A DNA stretch of 64,000 bases from Rhizoclosmatium globosum. Taxonomy: Eukaryota; Chytridiomycota; Chytridiomycetes; Chytridiales; Chytriomycetaceae. Shown piece by piece: positions 34,981 through 48,120 of this stretch (positions are counted from its first letter, which is position 1; every line of letters starts with the position of its first letter). The DNA is taken from NCBI GenBank assembly GCA_002104985.1, contig MCGO01000008.1, positions 186,001 to 250,000 of the forward strand, in the 5' to 3' direction. A program made the position numbers and the translations under genes. Under the pieces are notes generated by a model. The model had not been told where the DNA came from, did no database searches, and worked only from the letters and a program-made list of their open reading frames with translations.

Positions 34981-36937
34981 GCTGGAAATAGATAAATCCT
35001 TTTTTAATGTATTTTGGTTTTTTAGCAGCTCATTTTTGTAAATGTTCGGGGGAACTTAAGTTTGAATATAAAGCTGCATACAAGTAATACAGTGACGTTC
35101 GTTACACTTATCTACGGTAAAGATAATAGTTACTGCGCTGGAAGACAAGGTATCGGTGCGATCGCCGGCAATCCCAAAACGATTGCTGATCCCACTACGA
35201 TTCACCTGCACAGTTTCCTTCTTTGCACTGCCACTGTAAGCAAGTCCCTTCTTCCTTACCTCACGCTCTAATGTACTCCCAGTAAATAATGAGAGCTACG
35301 GTTTTGGCTGGTTTTGTGATCCTCCCAACTTTTGCCCACCCACACCTCTTCCCACAACTAAGGAACATGCGTAATACAATCTTAGCTGTACAAACAATTT
35401 GATTCATACAAATCAATGTTCGGCATTAACGAATCCTTCGCGATACGCTCATGAAATGGTTTGTTGATCTGTATATCACCAACGGTGATTGTTTCTAATC
35501 TTCAACCTAACGTCAGTGAACTATTTAGAAGTAAAATTGTTCACATATGCTTTGCCTGTTATCGTTTCAAAAGTTTCCTTGACCGTTGGAAGAGAATTAT
35601 GAATCCCGAACATTGACAGTTCAGCTATTGGGTTGCGTCAAAAGATCTTGTTTACTGTCCGAGATGCTGGATTGCTCTGTTGCTGTTTGCCAAGTTGTCT
35701 GTTTGCAATCGCTAATGTCAATAGATTGGTAGATGAAGCTTCTGTCATATCACGAACTGATAAGGTCAGAATCAAGGCTTTAGCGAGGTTAACATATAGA
35801 TAGACAAAGCTCGTTCTTGATTATGATTATGATGTTATGAAGAGAACGATGAAAGATGCTCGCGAGTTTCCGAAATCATCCTAACTTTGAGGAAATATTG
35901 TACCGGACAGGAAACCCGATGCATAATGAAATGACCGACCTGAAAGTTCCGAAGAAAAGAGGCGAATTAATGAGGAGATAATTTTTTCTCATCATTTGGG
36001 GTTTGCCCAGCCAACTATCCTTGCAGTTTCTTTGCGTAAGAGTTCCCTCTTCCCTCTAATTAACAAACTCTTCACCACCAAAAAGCCTAGCTTTGATAAG
36101 GGCCAAATCTCGAAACGGTCTCAAATACTGGAAACGCCACAGGATTCAGAAACAATTCAACACCAAACCCTTACTTCAATAGCCTCTTAATTTCAAAATA
36201 ACAACATGATTATTTCGATGTTGAATGGATGCTGCTCTTATTACCGCAACTTCACAAGGATGGATGAGGTCTCAAATCAAATATAACGCCTATCAGTCTC
36301 TGCAATCAGCGATGGTACTCAGTATAGGTTCAGGCAACTACAGCTGCATCGCAACAGACGTATGCTTGGTTAGCCTGCAAATTCAATCTGCCGCTTTTTC
36401 ATGTCTAACGCCAACTGATCAGCTAGCTATCGTTGCTGAAAGGAAAGGGATGAAGGCTGAATGAACTTGCCGAAGTCGTTGTACAGTCATAGGAAGCGAG
36501 CTTTCTCTTCTCTTCTTCGGGCGAAGTTCTATGCAAGAAACGTTTTGTGAGTGGGCTGGTCTCTTGCCAGTCTTTTTTGGCAACTAATGTCCTCAAGGTA
36601 CGGTCAGCAAATGATATGGATCGTGGCCTTTAGGATTTGGTATGGTTTCTTGATGATGGCTGGACTCTCCATTCTTGTTGATATTTCGATGGTTTATTCC
36701 TGGATTTCCTTGGGATTTCCTTAGTGAATATCCCAATAAACAAAGATTTCAATGAGAAATGTAGTGTTTGTATATTGGAGGTCAGATATGGTTATTTGAT
36801 TATCAAGAGGAATAGGTCTTTTTTGGCTGTGAAAAAAATGAAGGCAACTTTCGAAGAAAGTAAGAATACAAGACAGGTATTGAGGTATAGATTCGAATGT
36901 TTATTGCAGTTGTCCCAAAAGAAAAAAAAAGAGATCA
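34981..36937. other. Intergenic region, no gene found
   Basis: About 1.96 kb lie between the velvet gene and the end of the ADAM gene. Only short unconvincing ORFs are present, AT content is raised in places, and there is no tRNA-like fold, repeat array or recognisable protein fragment. The first 100 bp should hold the velvet 3' end. Confidence 0.6.
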
Positions 36938-39890
36938 TCATATATTGCCGTTGTACTTTGAAGCATCCACCCAGTTACTTTGAGCAGCCTGCTGCCCCCG
37001 AACACTGTTTTGGCTACCTGCGGCTCCTCTTACACTATTCTGACTGCCACTTGTTCCTCGAACGCTGTTCTGGCCAGCACCACGAACACTACTTTGGCTG
37101 CCATTATCAGTGGGCAAGAATACAGTCTGCGACGAGCCTCTGTATTGTTCATTTCTCAAAGATTGTTGTTGCTGAGGTTGGTAAGCTGGAACATTAGGGT
37201 TTTGGTATCGCTGCTCCAATGGGATATCAACTGGGGGCAAGGGAATAACAGGCAAAGCAGCAGGGCTGGGACGGTACTCTCTACGCTTCTTGGCGCTTCC
37301 GTATTTGTATTGGCGATAACAGCATCCACATAGAGACCAAATAGATCCAAGAAGTAAGAGGCCCACAGCGACGGCCTAAAAATATAGAATCAGGATCAAC
37401 GTTTAAAGTCGTGTAATACTCACAATTGGAACACTAAGTTGCAAATTTGACATGAAGAGGTCGACAAACTTTCCAAACCAGCTTGATTCTTCACAATAGC
37501 CTTTCAAGCAGGTACCAGCGTATCCACATGGTGTACCATCAATCATACTACCTGCAAGAATATAACAGACACCACTTGTCGATTGGCACAGCAGATTGCA
37601 TTGGGTATTACTTCCAGGCACTATTTTGGTAGTGTTAATATTATGTGATTCAAAGAGAATACACTCACTTGAGCAAACACCAGTCGTTTGCAAGCCGTTG
37701 GCATTTGTTGAACACTGTGCATCTCTGCTTGTGCAAACACCGTTCGCGCAAGTTGTTCCTTGTAGACCATTGCCAGCGTCACAATTTTGACCGTTGGGTG
37801 CAAACAGGTTCGTTGGACACATACCACTCTTTCCGTCACAAACTTCTGCATAGTCACAGACACCCGCCGATGGGCGACATACCACACCTTGTGGCTTGAA
37901 TTGGCACTTGGTACAACAGTCATCATTAAAGTCGTCACAAACGGATCCAGTCGTCAATTTGCAAGTTGCTCCATCACAACAAGGATCAGTGCTCCCACAA
38001 TCTGGACCTCCACAATCGCATTCTTCTCCAGCCTCTTTGACGCCGTTTCCGCAAATGTTTGTGGTGAGAGCTTTCAAAGCCCCTGGAGGTTGAAGACAAG
38101 AGTAACGTTCGGGTTTCTGTAAGGTGGTACATATATAGTTCGATGAACAAGTTGAGAAATTGCTTGAGATTGCATTATCTGTTGGGCTGGCAAGTTTGGT
38201 CAGCCAACTTATGTCAATGAAAACAGAGGAAAACTCAACTGCATCAAGAACTGTCCAGCACAATCACAGTTTGGAGAACAAGGGCAACACACAGAGCTTC
38301 CAGCGGCTTGTGGACAAGCAGAACTCGTACAGTCGTGAATGGCACCAAAATTGTGTCCAACTTCGTGAGCCACGACCTTCCATTCGACAGGAACAATTGA
38401 ACTGACACCGGTACCAGAAACATAATCAAGACCTCCTTGAGCATTTCCTTGAGTATTGGCATCTTTTTGACAGATTGTTTCCAACCACGCAATACCAACT
38501 GCTTGACCAGAAACAGCTGTTGTACAACCTGTCATCAAATGCCACAATCCTGCATCATCAGGGGTATTTCCGTCCTTGGAACCTCGCCAGTGAGAAAAGT
38601 CACTGGAAGTGTATAGGTGAACACAGCGTTTATAGGTTATCAAAGAATAGCAGTTCACCTCAACCGATTGTTGATACTGTAGCTATTCACACATCCTTGA
38701 TTCCATGCCATACTGGCTCCATTGGTACCGATATCAGAGACGGCTGAACACGAAGACTGCAAATTGACTTTGATGACAGCTAAGGAAACTTGGAAAGCGG
38801 CATCATATGTCAAACTAGCTTGGTTGAAATCATTTAGAATTTGTGTTAGTGCAGCTGTGGTACTGCCAAGAGCTGCAACCTATCCAAGACAAAGACACAT
38901 TTGTTACATTTAAGTATGCACACAACTTTAAAATACTCACGTAGTTACAGTCTGCTGCGACTCCTATGAACAGAAACTGCTTTGTTCCGCGACATCCAGC
39001 AACACCAGTCGATCCAGCACGACGAGTAATTTTGGATTGAGATTGCAGATCGCGTGCCTTGACTGTCAATGGGTTCCTGCCCGCGAAAGCGTCCAGGTAT
39101 TGAGGGTGAGTATGATCTGTTGCACATTGTGAAGTTGGAGAACTCAATCGTCGTTGAGGGCCTCTACGGGTGGTGTCTCTTCGCAGAAAAGGAGGTTCAA
39201 TACCACTGTCGTGGAATAGAATCATTTTAGAATCCCGAGTCATTTCGCCTCTCGAGAGAGCACTGGCAATTTCGATATCTTCAGGTCGTCTACTGCGGCT
39301 GTACGTTTGGACAGATTTCAAGTTGTATAGTCCTTCATCAGGGGTTGTAAATGAGCCCTCAAAGATGTTGTGCCCTCCTTCGTATGTGTGCATGATCATT
39401 CTTGCTGAAGAGTCTTCCTTATGACCAGTAACAAAGCCTTCGTAAACAAGCGGCAACTGAGTGGGTGAGGCTGGGCGGCCGTCAATCTCAAGCCAATTGG
39501 AGGCATCTGCTAAGAGGTCTGTCTTGCGGGTCAGGGTAATAGAGTAGGAAGAGTTGAATGCCTGTCAAAACACAAGTTAAGAGTGGAGTTCGACAGCGCA
39601 GCATTGGAAATGAAACGAGCGCAAGCAAGCCACTCCTGCGTCCTTCACGACCGACAACGTACCAAAAACGAGAGGACAATTGAGTCCAGAGCATCTGCTG
39701 CCGACACTGGGCCACCAACGAGCCGTGTCCAAGTATTTGTGTCACTGTTTGCGAATGGATCCTGCAGTCCGAGAATGTGCGAGGGAGCAGCCTGTTGGAC
39801 AACGACACCGTGCACGAAAGAGTACACTGCAATTGGAGGAACAAGTTCTGCGTGGCTGTGCGAGGAGGGACTAGAGTGAATCGAGTCCAT
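36938..39890 (-). CDS. ADAM-type transmembrane metalloprotease
   Basis: The exons read in phase throughout. Order of parts: a pro-region (IAVYSFVHGVVVQQAAPSH ... NSSYSITLTRKTDLL); a reprolysin-type catalytic domain with the full zinc site HEVGHNFGAIHDC and the upstream WLETICQ segment; a disintegrin-like domain (ICGNGVKEAGEECDCG ... CCDGATCK); a Cys-rich region; and one membrane segment (AVAVGLLLLGSIWSLCGCC). The cytosolic tail is Pro/Gln-rich with four SVRG repeats. ADAMs shed ectodomains of membrane proteins. Fungal ADAMs are known in filamentous and basal fungi, but their substrates are not. The catalytic Glu is present, so it should be active. The ATG used (39890) does not start a clear signal peptide, so an upstream exon is likely. 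Confidence 0.9.
36995..37090 (-). repeat. SVRG repeat in the ADAM cytosolic tail
   Basis: Four copies of SVRG are spaced by short Gly/Ser/Gln/Asn linkers, with a unit of roughly 24-30 nt. The repeated Arg after Ser-Val suggests short basic or kinase-site motifs; this is inference only. Confidence 0.75.
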
Positions 39891-40194
39891 TGGTTCGAAG
39901 TGTGTTTCTCCAGGTGTTTCTCTTTCCTTCAGAGCAATTTTCTTCCACTTCTCGAATCCAACCACCCAAACTCAAAGCACACGACGTGGAATTGGCCGCT
40001 GTCCTTGTTCCTCACTCCGCATTGCCCTCTGCATCCACCCCTCTTCGCACGCTTCTTCTTTCGTTAATACCCCTTTCACACGGGAGGACCTGTCCTTGGA
40101 TCCCTCTTCCGCTGGTCTGCCACTGACATCACACGCTCTTGGCTCAGCTACTGCATTCACTCACTCTTCTTTACTGCCTTACTTCGCTTGAAAA
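39891..40194. promoter_or_regulatory. Divergent region between ADAM and WG-repeat genes
   Basis: These 304 bp lie between opposite start codons. The region may include an unrecognised first exon of the ADAM gene encoding its signal peptide. It is C/T-rich on the plus strand just before the WG-repeat gene start. No clear TATA box. Confidence 0.4.
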
Positions 40195-43100
40195 ATGCAT
40201 CCAGGCGACGATCAGGCTGCAGGCCACTCGGGCGATTCGTTGGCAACTTCTCAATGGTGAGTTCCGTAGTCTGAAACAGAAAGCGATCCCTGCCTGTCCG
40301 ACTTGGTCATTATCCAAGCTGTTTCTCTGATCGCACTGAATCGGGAACAGTTTGACTGGCAATGCCTTGATTGTGAAGACACTGACCTCACTGCTTGGCT
40401 TCCCCTTACGACTCTAAATTGTTGTTCAATATACAGGAACGCCGTGCCCGGCCTACAAACAACTCCCACTGTACTCAATCAAAATAACTCAAATATGTCT
40501 GCATGGTCGGCCCGTCCTGCTACGCCTCTTGCACCTCCAAATGTTGCAACAACAGATTGGACAAGCAGCGAAACGGATTGGTCGTCTCGAAGGTAATCTT
40601 GACGGAAATACGGTTTCGATTAAGTCTTCTTACTTCTTTTCCTCATCCAGTGCAAACGCGCGGCTTGCTTCTAAACCGTCCACTATCTCGTTGGCCGACT
40701 CTTGGGGCAATCCTCCATCATTAGCTGCCCCAACAACACCCGCTGAATCCTCTCAAGTTGGAGGTTGGGGACCTCCACCCTCAACGCCAGTAGCCAATGG
40801 ATGGGGTGCGACTCCTGCAATGGCCTCAACAACTTCAGTTCCCACAAACACTTCCAACAACTGGACTGCTCCGTCACTTCCCTCAAACTCTGCAAGACGA
40901 CCTAGTTTCACAAATCCCTCAACCGAAGATTTTGGCTCTGTGCAACGGCGTAGCTCTGAGCATAATTTAAGGTCCGCTCCAACAAGTGGATGGAGTTCAC
41001 CTTCTGTCACTCAAAACGCTTCATCTGCTGTTACTGGAGGTAACTGGGGTACTGTTGCAGGAGGCAGCACGACGACAGTCACAGGAAATAATACTAACAA
41101 TTGGAACTCGACTGGTACATCAAGTACTGCACAACCTTCAAGTGGTGGCTGGGGATCTGTTCCAGGCGCTTCTACGGTGCAATCAATGCAGTCTCAACCG
41201 TCTGCTTCTGGTTGGGGTGCAGTTCCTGGTGTTTCGACTAACACAATTCCGCAACAACCAACATCTGGGTGGGGAGCATCGCAGCCTCAACCGTCCAGCC
41301 AAAGTTGGGGGTCGGTTCCAGGAACATCAACTCCCATTCCACAGCAACAAAACCCATCGTCTGGCTGGGATACCGTTCCAGGAACATCTTCGACTTTAAT
41401 GAACAAAGCCTCCACCAACAGCTTGAAAGCTGCGGCTTCTGGTGGGTGGGGCACACCTACCACAAACACAACGAATGGAACTAGCAACTGGAATTCACCC
41501 CGAGATTTGTCTTCTCAATCCAACAATTGGGGAAAAGAAACAACCCCACTACCCAGTGCTGGAGGATGGAATTCAGTATCTGGTGCCATTACCACGTCAG
41601 CCCGTGAGCCCACTCCACAATCTCAACAATCTAGCGGCTGGAACTCTGTGCCAGGCGTTTCCACAAATCCCACTATTCAAGATGCGAGACCTTCAGTTGG
41701 AGGATGGAGCAGCCCATCACCAGTTGGAAGTCAATCAAGCGGATGGGGAAACAACACAATTTCATCTCAGCCATCGTCAGGAGCGAGTTGGAATAATTCG
41801 GCAACCCCATCAACTTCTCGTAAAGACCCAACAATGCAAGGGAATGGATGGAGTCCAAGTCCTGCTGCGTCTCCTATTGCTACCACTGGTTGGAACTCTC
41901 CCAACTCTACATCCACAGCAGCTGTTCCTACGAGACCCACCAAGGGAAGTGGAGGAATTGGCGGATGGAACCCACAGGGTTGGAATGGTGGTGCTGCTCC
42001 AGCCAACACTCAATCTAAGGTTGCCACCAGCTCGCCTCGAGGTCCTCCACCCAACGATGTCGGATGGGGTGGTGGCGTTACTAAGGGTCCTGTGAATCTT
42101 GGTGGAAATGAAGGGGATGGAGAAACTGCGCTCGGCAAAGCGGGCGTGATTGGCGCCGGATTCAGACGTGCTAAATCTACAATGGAGCTCAACGGTCGTA
42201 GTGCCGCGTCTCCTGCTGGTTCTAGTCGTGCCCCTGACAACAATATTGTCATTAGTGAAGTCGGCACGCCAGGAACGAGTATGCGCTTGTTTGCAAAGTC
42301 TTTCGCGGACATCAGCGTTGAGGTATTGTTATTCCTTTTGTTTTTCGTAATATAACTTGATGTTTCCGCCAGACTCGTCAACAAACTTCCATTGTTCCTG
42401 TTAAAGACGAGTTGGCTACCGCTATCGGTATCTATGTTTTTGGTTTACCAGCAACGTTCAAAATCAAGGAGATTCTTTCTATTTTTGGCGAATTCGGGGA
42501 TGTGATGAATGGTTGGTCTTTGATTTGTAACGCTGACATACCTAACTTATATGTTGTAGCTGGCTTAACTCCAGCCTCCGCCTCAAATCCACGAGCTTAT
42601 GCCCACATCTTGTATGAAGAAGTCGGCAGCGCTGCCAAAGCTATTCGTGCTACACATGGGAAAAATGTTACAGCTTCATCGGATCCTTTGGAGGTTGTTC
42701 CTGACTTTGGAGCGACAGTTCCTGCCTCTGCTGTCTCTGTTTCGTCCACTCCCACCCCTGGTGTCCCTGCCTCGACTATGGCCAAGGTACCACAACAACC
42801 TCATCAATCCACCAACTCTGCATCCTCCAATGTCGACGCCTCGTTAGGGGTTGAAAATCGCACTGTGCATATTGCAAATGTTCCACTCACCGTCACCAAG
42901 GCTGACGTTGAAAAGATTTTTGGTCGTGGGGCAGAAATTCGCTTCATCAATATTGTTCCGCGCCCAAAGGAGAAGCGAAACATGGTTTTTATCACGTTTA
43001 AAAATCATGCCGCTGCATCCAAGGCACTCTCAATTGCAAAGACGGGAAAGCACTTTGGTATGACTGAAGCACTCAAGGTTGACTTTTCCAAGGCTGAAAC

Positions 43101-43977
43101 ACGAGCCGCCGTTGAACAACAAAAGCAAAACACTGGCGTGGCTTCAACTTCTACTGTTTCACCTGCTTCTTCTACCATGAAAGATGCAGCTCCTGTGGTG
43201 ACCATGAAAAAGAAGACAGAAGTCGCTAAACCCCAAGAAAAGAAACTCAGTGAAAAGAAGTCCACTACGTCACTTACTGCATCCATTTCATCTGCAAATG
43301 GAAACAGCGGCAAAAAGACTCAACGTCCAAGTCTCTATATCCGCGACGTCAAGTCCTCTGAAACCGAAGCTTCCTTAAGCGCCGCCCTTGCCCAGCAAGC
43401 AGGTCCTGTTTCATCATGTCATATTATTTCACGTCTTGATGGCGGTACTCGATACGCTCTTGTAACTTTCGAGTACGGGGAAGACGCTGCCAAAGCCGTC
43501 CGCGACAAGATTGAAAACGCAGTGTACCCACGCCAACGACGAATTACTCTCTCTCACATTCCAAAAGATACTTCGGAATCACAGCTCATGAAAGTGTTCC
43601 AGTCTTGTGGAGAAGTGAAGCGTGTTGAATTCCTGGCGGGTTCAAGCGACACTGATGGATATTTGACCGCAGAACTTGAGTTTGCCAGGGGTGATGGTGC
43701 TATTTTGGCGCATATAATGTTGGTTGAAGGGAAAATCGGGGGTAACTTGACCGGTGTTCGTGGTGGCTATTCGTTACCAACTTCCAACACAGTCTCTGGA
43801 TCGACTGAAGCTGAAGAGACTGCTGCGACTGCAACCGTAGCGTCTGATACCGTCACGATATCCGACAGTATTGGAAACGCCAATGACGAAATATCTAATC
43901 AACACGATTATAGCCAATATGATATCGAAGGCGGTGATGATGTGGAGGTTATTCGCTTGAGTGATCTTGAGGAGTGA
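40195..43977 (+). CDS. WG/GW-repeat protein with multiple RRM domains (GW182-like layout)
   Basis: Exons 40195-40256, 40437-40592, 40651-42322 and 42373 onward (one more 50-nt intron near 42511-42560) are all in phase and give about 1,100 residues. Residues about 20-580 are Ser/Asn/Thr/Gln/Pro-rich with some 25 tryptophans, almost each beside Gly, Asn or Ser (DSWGN, GGWGP, NGWGA, GNWGT, SGWGA, GGWNPQGWNG, VGWGG). Part of this region is a repeat of the type SGWG(S/A)VPG(T/V)ST. The C-terminal half has RRM-like units: IGIYVFGLPATFKIKEILSIF; RTVHIANVPLTVTKADVEKIF with MVFITFKNHAAASKA; SLYIRDVKSSETEASL with YALVTFEYGEDAAKA; and ITLSHIPKDTSESQLMKVF. Trp-Gly motifs bind Argonaute in GW182/TNRC6, Tas3 and plant Pol V, so Argonaute-linked RNA silencing or P-body function is a reasonable inference. 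It is not proven, because low-complexity WG stretches also occur in other RNA-binding proteins. Confidence 0.75.
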
Positions 43978-44101
43978 TACCAAATCCCAGAATGGCTCAT
44001 ATGTTTATTCTTTTCCTTTGCACCGTTTCCTCTCTTACTTCTCAAATATGACACATTTCATTATTTCATTATTTCATAGTGCGGAAATCCCTTGGAAATC
44101 A

Positions 44102-46050
44102 ATGGCCTCCTTCGACACGGAAATCTGGACGGCGGGGCTTTCGCAAACACGGGCTAAGGCTGGGAGCGACGCCAAAGACAAAGACAAAGACAAGGAAGAA
44201 AAGAAAGAGGTGAAAGCGGCCTTGAAGGAGGGCGAAGGACTTGTGCGCAAGAAGTCGATTCTCGGATTTGGCGGATCGACGGGGACCAAAGAGCACGGCA
44301 TCGTATATCGCATCTTCCATCCAGGCGATAAGGACGAGGGAAAGTTGGCGCGAAGCAAGCGATACAACAGCGATTCGGAGTATGGCTCCGATTCAGAAGC
44401 TGATGACTCGGACGCGGCTTCTGGTATTCGTTCTCATTCATTTATTCTCATTCTTCTTAATATGCAATTGTGTGAATAGTGCACTCGGGCCATTCGGGAA
44501 GTTCCTCAAACGCATCTCTGGGCCGACCTGCCAATCTTCCCCGGCTCGCTTCAGTTGGAAACTTTGGCTCTCTCTTCCGCATAAACAAACATAAACAGTC
44601 AGAAGCGGATTCAGAATCCGAGGCCGAACAAGAGCCCTCATCAACTACCAATATGGCACGTAAAGCATCAAGGATGTCAATCAAAGGCCTACTGCAACGA
44701 AACAACTCTGTAAAAAAGCCTCCCGCCGATGAAGATTCTGGCTCCGATGCAGATCAACCTTCCACATCTGGTTCCGCATCGAATATTTTCAAAAACATTA
44801 TGCGGCGAGCAACTGTTCATGGATCTCAAGCGAGTCTTGATAAGCATGATAAATTGCCAGTGCATCAAAATCATGATAAAGGCGTGGAAGGTGTTGCTCA
44901 TCCTGCTCCAGTGCCTTGTGCGGCTTCAAACTTGGAAGTGCCACATGAGGCCAAACCGCCACAATCTGTTACGCTTCCAAGGACCGCGTCTGAGCTCTCC
45001 ATGGCCGAAAAATATGGACCTGCTGCAAAGAAAGAGTTGGGGCGTGGCGCGACTGCCGTCGTTCGGTTGTGTTCTCCAGGTACAGTTCTCTGCAATCCTA
45101 TTCATATCTAATAAGTAAGAACACCAGTCAATTCTGACAAGAAGTTTGCTATTAAAGAGTTCAAAGCACGTAAGAAGGGAGAGGAGCAGAAAGCGTACAT
45201 CAAGAAACTCACAGCTGAGTTCTGTATATCTTCTTCACTGATTCACGACAATGTGGTACGCACAATGGACTTGATTCAAGATGACAGAAAACGATGGTGC
45301 CTTGTGATGGAGTATTCCGAGGGTGGAGACTTATTTTCGAAAATTACGGCAGGACTGTTGGTTGATCATAACGTAATTGACTGTTATTTCAAGCAACTGG
45401 CAAAAGGCGTTGCCTATTTGCATTCAGAAGGTGTTGCTCACAGAGACTTGAAACCAGAGAATTTGTTATTGGATGGAACTGGACGCATCCTCAAAATATC
45501 TGATTTCGGAGTTAGTGCCGTGTTTCACCTTCCATTGGAGAAACATTCAATCAAGTCGGTCGGAGAATGTGGAAGTGGGCCGTACATGGCACCAGAAGTG
45601 TTTTTGGGTCGAGAATATGAACCGGATTTGGTTGATATTTGGGGAATTGGAATCATTTAGTAAGTATTCTTGAATGGATTGGCTCGTATTCACTGACATA
45701 TACTCTCAGCTACGTTATGATCTACAACTCAATTCCATGGTTGGCAGCGAAACCAACAGACCAGAGGTTCAAATACTACACAGAACATTTCGGAAACTTT
45801 GGTCCAATAGATCGATTACTGCCTCACAAGCGGAAAATATTGGTAATTTATTTTCACACTTAAGATTCGTGCTTATGTACCAATTCAATAGTATCGAATG
45901 CTACATCCAAGTACGGTCACGAGAATCTCAATGAAGGAACTCTTGAGTTGCGAATGGGTTGAAGGCATAAGAAGCTGCCAACCAGGTATGCCGGTTGATG
46001 CTGCAGATCATTCTCATGATTCTATCGTTGGAAAGTGCTCTGGAATTTGA
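44102..46050 (+). CDS. Ser/Thr protein kinase, Hal4/Hal5-NPR1 type (array copy 1)
   Basis: The N-terminal third is disordered and Ser/Asp/Glu-rich with motifs shared by all three copies: SFDTEIWTAGL at the start, YRIFHPGDKD, ARSKRYNSDSEYGSD, SEADSESEAE, SIKGLLQR and NIFKNIM. The kinase domain has the glycine loop [12 protein letters not shown], the VAIK Lys in [33 protein letters not shown], the DFG in ISDFGVSAV, and GSGPYMAPEV. This matches the fungal Hal4(Sat4)/Hal5/NPR1 group, which in yeast stabilises nutrient and potassium transporters at the plasma membrane. Five or six exons are in phase. All catalytic residues are present. Confidence 0.85.
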
Positions 46051-46203
46051 GCTCCCTTTCTTTCTTCATTTACATTAAAATATAAAGAAAAGTAGAACTT
46101 CAATCGAAAAATTGCCAGCCCCTCCAGCCCCCATCAGCCTGGAGGCTATGAGCCATAATGATCCTCATTCAGGAAAACCCTACGAAAACAACAACCAAAC
46201 AAG

Positions 46204-47912
46204 ATGTCTACCTTTGCCTCAGAGATATGGACGAATGGGCTCGACAAGACAGCAAACGGAAGTAGTGCGACTACCCTACCCAAGAATGGCAAAGGGGAAT
46301 CCAAAAAAGGATATGCAGCAAGCATTCATAGTATGCGGGATAGTACCAATAACGGGCAAAACATACTTTACAAGATTCTCGATGGCTCAAACACTTTCTT
46401 TGGTCGGTCAAAGCGCTACTCATCGGACTCTGAATATGCAAGTGATTCGGACGTGAGTTCCGATGACAGTGCCTTAGCCGCCACCGCATCAAAGATCAAC
46501 ACGAATTCGCTTCCCCGACTTGCGACATCGACCGGTTCACTCTTCCGCTCCAACCAATCACAGCGCCGTACATCTGCCGCCGACTCTGAATCCGAAGCTG
46601 AATCTGAAGCCGAACATGGCAATGCTCGGAAATTGACTTTCAAGGGCCTTTTGAAGCGTTCACCGTCGAAGCCGGCTGTTTCGACTCAGAGTGAGGCTGA
46701 GTTTGAGTCATCCGCCATCTTCAAGAATATCCTCAAGCAGCAACCACAGCCTGGGCAGCAGCAACAAAGAAGGTCTGCCGTTGAGCCACCGCTTCCTTCT
46801 ACTCCTCCATCTCCTGCAACCCTGAGCCCCCAACGCGAGAATCTGTCCTTGGACCGAATAGGCCGCGCACCGTCGCTTGCAAGTAGCGGTCGATCAGGTT
46901 CCGAATCTTCATTGAGTGAAAAGTATGGAGTCACATCCTCAAAGATTGCAGGTTCTGGTGCAACCGCTGTAGTTCGACTTTGTTCTCCAGGTAAACCCCT
47001 TCCAACACTTTTCCAATAAGATTTTAACAATCGTATCTAGTAAACTCTGACAAGAAGTACGCAATTAAAGAATTCAAGCCACGGAGAAAAGGAGAAGAGC
47101 AGAAAGCGTACATCAAGAAACTCACGGCGGAGTTTTGTATCTCCTCATCACTTGTACATGAAAATGTTGTCCGTACAATAGACTTGATTCAAGATGAACG
47201 TAAAAAATGGTGTCTGGTGATGGAGTATTCGGAGGGCGGAGACTTGTTTGCCAAAATTCAGGCGGGGCTGGTCAATGATCCTGAGATGATTGATTGGTGA
47301 GTGGAGTTGACCTCTGTCAGGGTTTATGGAATATTAACTGGTTAACCACATAGCTATTTCAAACAACTCGTCAAGGGTGTTGCATATTTGCATTCAGAAG
47401 GCGTTGCACATCGAGACTTGAAACCTGAAAACTTGTTGTTGGATGGAACTGGGCGAATTCTTCGAATTACTGATTTTGGTGTTAGTGCCGTCTTTCATCT
47501 TCCACTTGAAACCGGGATATCGAAATGTGTGGGTGAAGTAGGGTCTGGCCCGTATATGGCACCAGAAGTGTTCGGTAGCAGACCATACGATCCAGAATTT
47601 GTGGACGTTTGGGCATGTGGAATCATTTACTATGTCATGACGTATCAATCTATTCCATGGCTGGAGCCCCGTATGTCGGACATGAGGTACAAGAAGTATT
47701 CTGAGTCATTCGGAAACTTTGGGCCCATCGAGCGATTTTCTCCCTTAAAGCGACAGCTTGTGTATCGCATGATGAATCCGGATGTGGCCAAGCGGTTTAC
47801 CATGCAAAAGGTGGTGGAGAGTGAGTGGGTGCAAAAAATTCAAGCTTGTCAAGCAGGTATGCCTGCTGAGGCTTCCCACCATTCACATAAGAATGTCGTT
47901 GAAAAGAAGTGA
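46204..47912 (+). CDS. Ser/Thr protein kinase, Hal4/Hal5-NPR1 type (array copy 2)
   Basis: It has the same layout as copy 1. It opens MSTFASEIWTNGLDKTA, then LYKILDGSNTFFGRSKRYS, SDSEYASDSD, ADSESEAESEAE, LTFKGLLKRSPSK and AIFKNILKQ. In the kinase domain the first Gly-loop position is altered (AGSGATAVVRLC), while Lys in [30 protein letters not shown] and GSGPYMAPEVFG are intact. It is closer to copy 1 than to copy 3 in the catalytic domain: both have KAYIKKLTAEFCISSSL and GVSAVFHLPLE. This points to a more recent duplication of copies 1 and 2. Introns near 46991-47042 and 47297-47352 are in equivalent positions. Confidence 0.85.
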
Positions 47913-48120
47913 ACAAGCGTAAAATCCGAGTTATTATCAATCCTTGTATAGAAGTTCCTCTTGAATATATTACATACATTAGTAACGGGAGTTCTTTCTA
48001 ATGAACCTTGTTGTAAAGCAGAAATAACAACGGAAAGAGGGGAATTGTCGATTTTTTTGTGTTTCGAATTCATCTCCCTCGTGTTTTGCAGCCTCAATTT
48101 ATCAAAAGAACAACCAACGG

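Noticed and set aside
34981..36937. tRNA or small RNA genes
   Set aside because: No cloverleaf-compatible arms or T-loop sequence found by eye. A covariance-model scan would settle it.
41238..42384. Minus-strand ORFs under the WG-repeat region
   Set aside because: Open only because of the biased composition of the plus-strand repeat; content is low-complexity.
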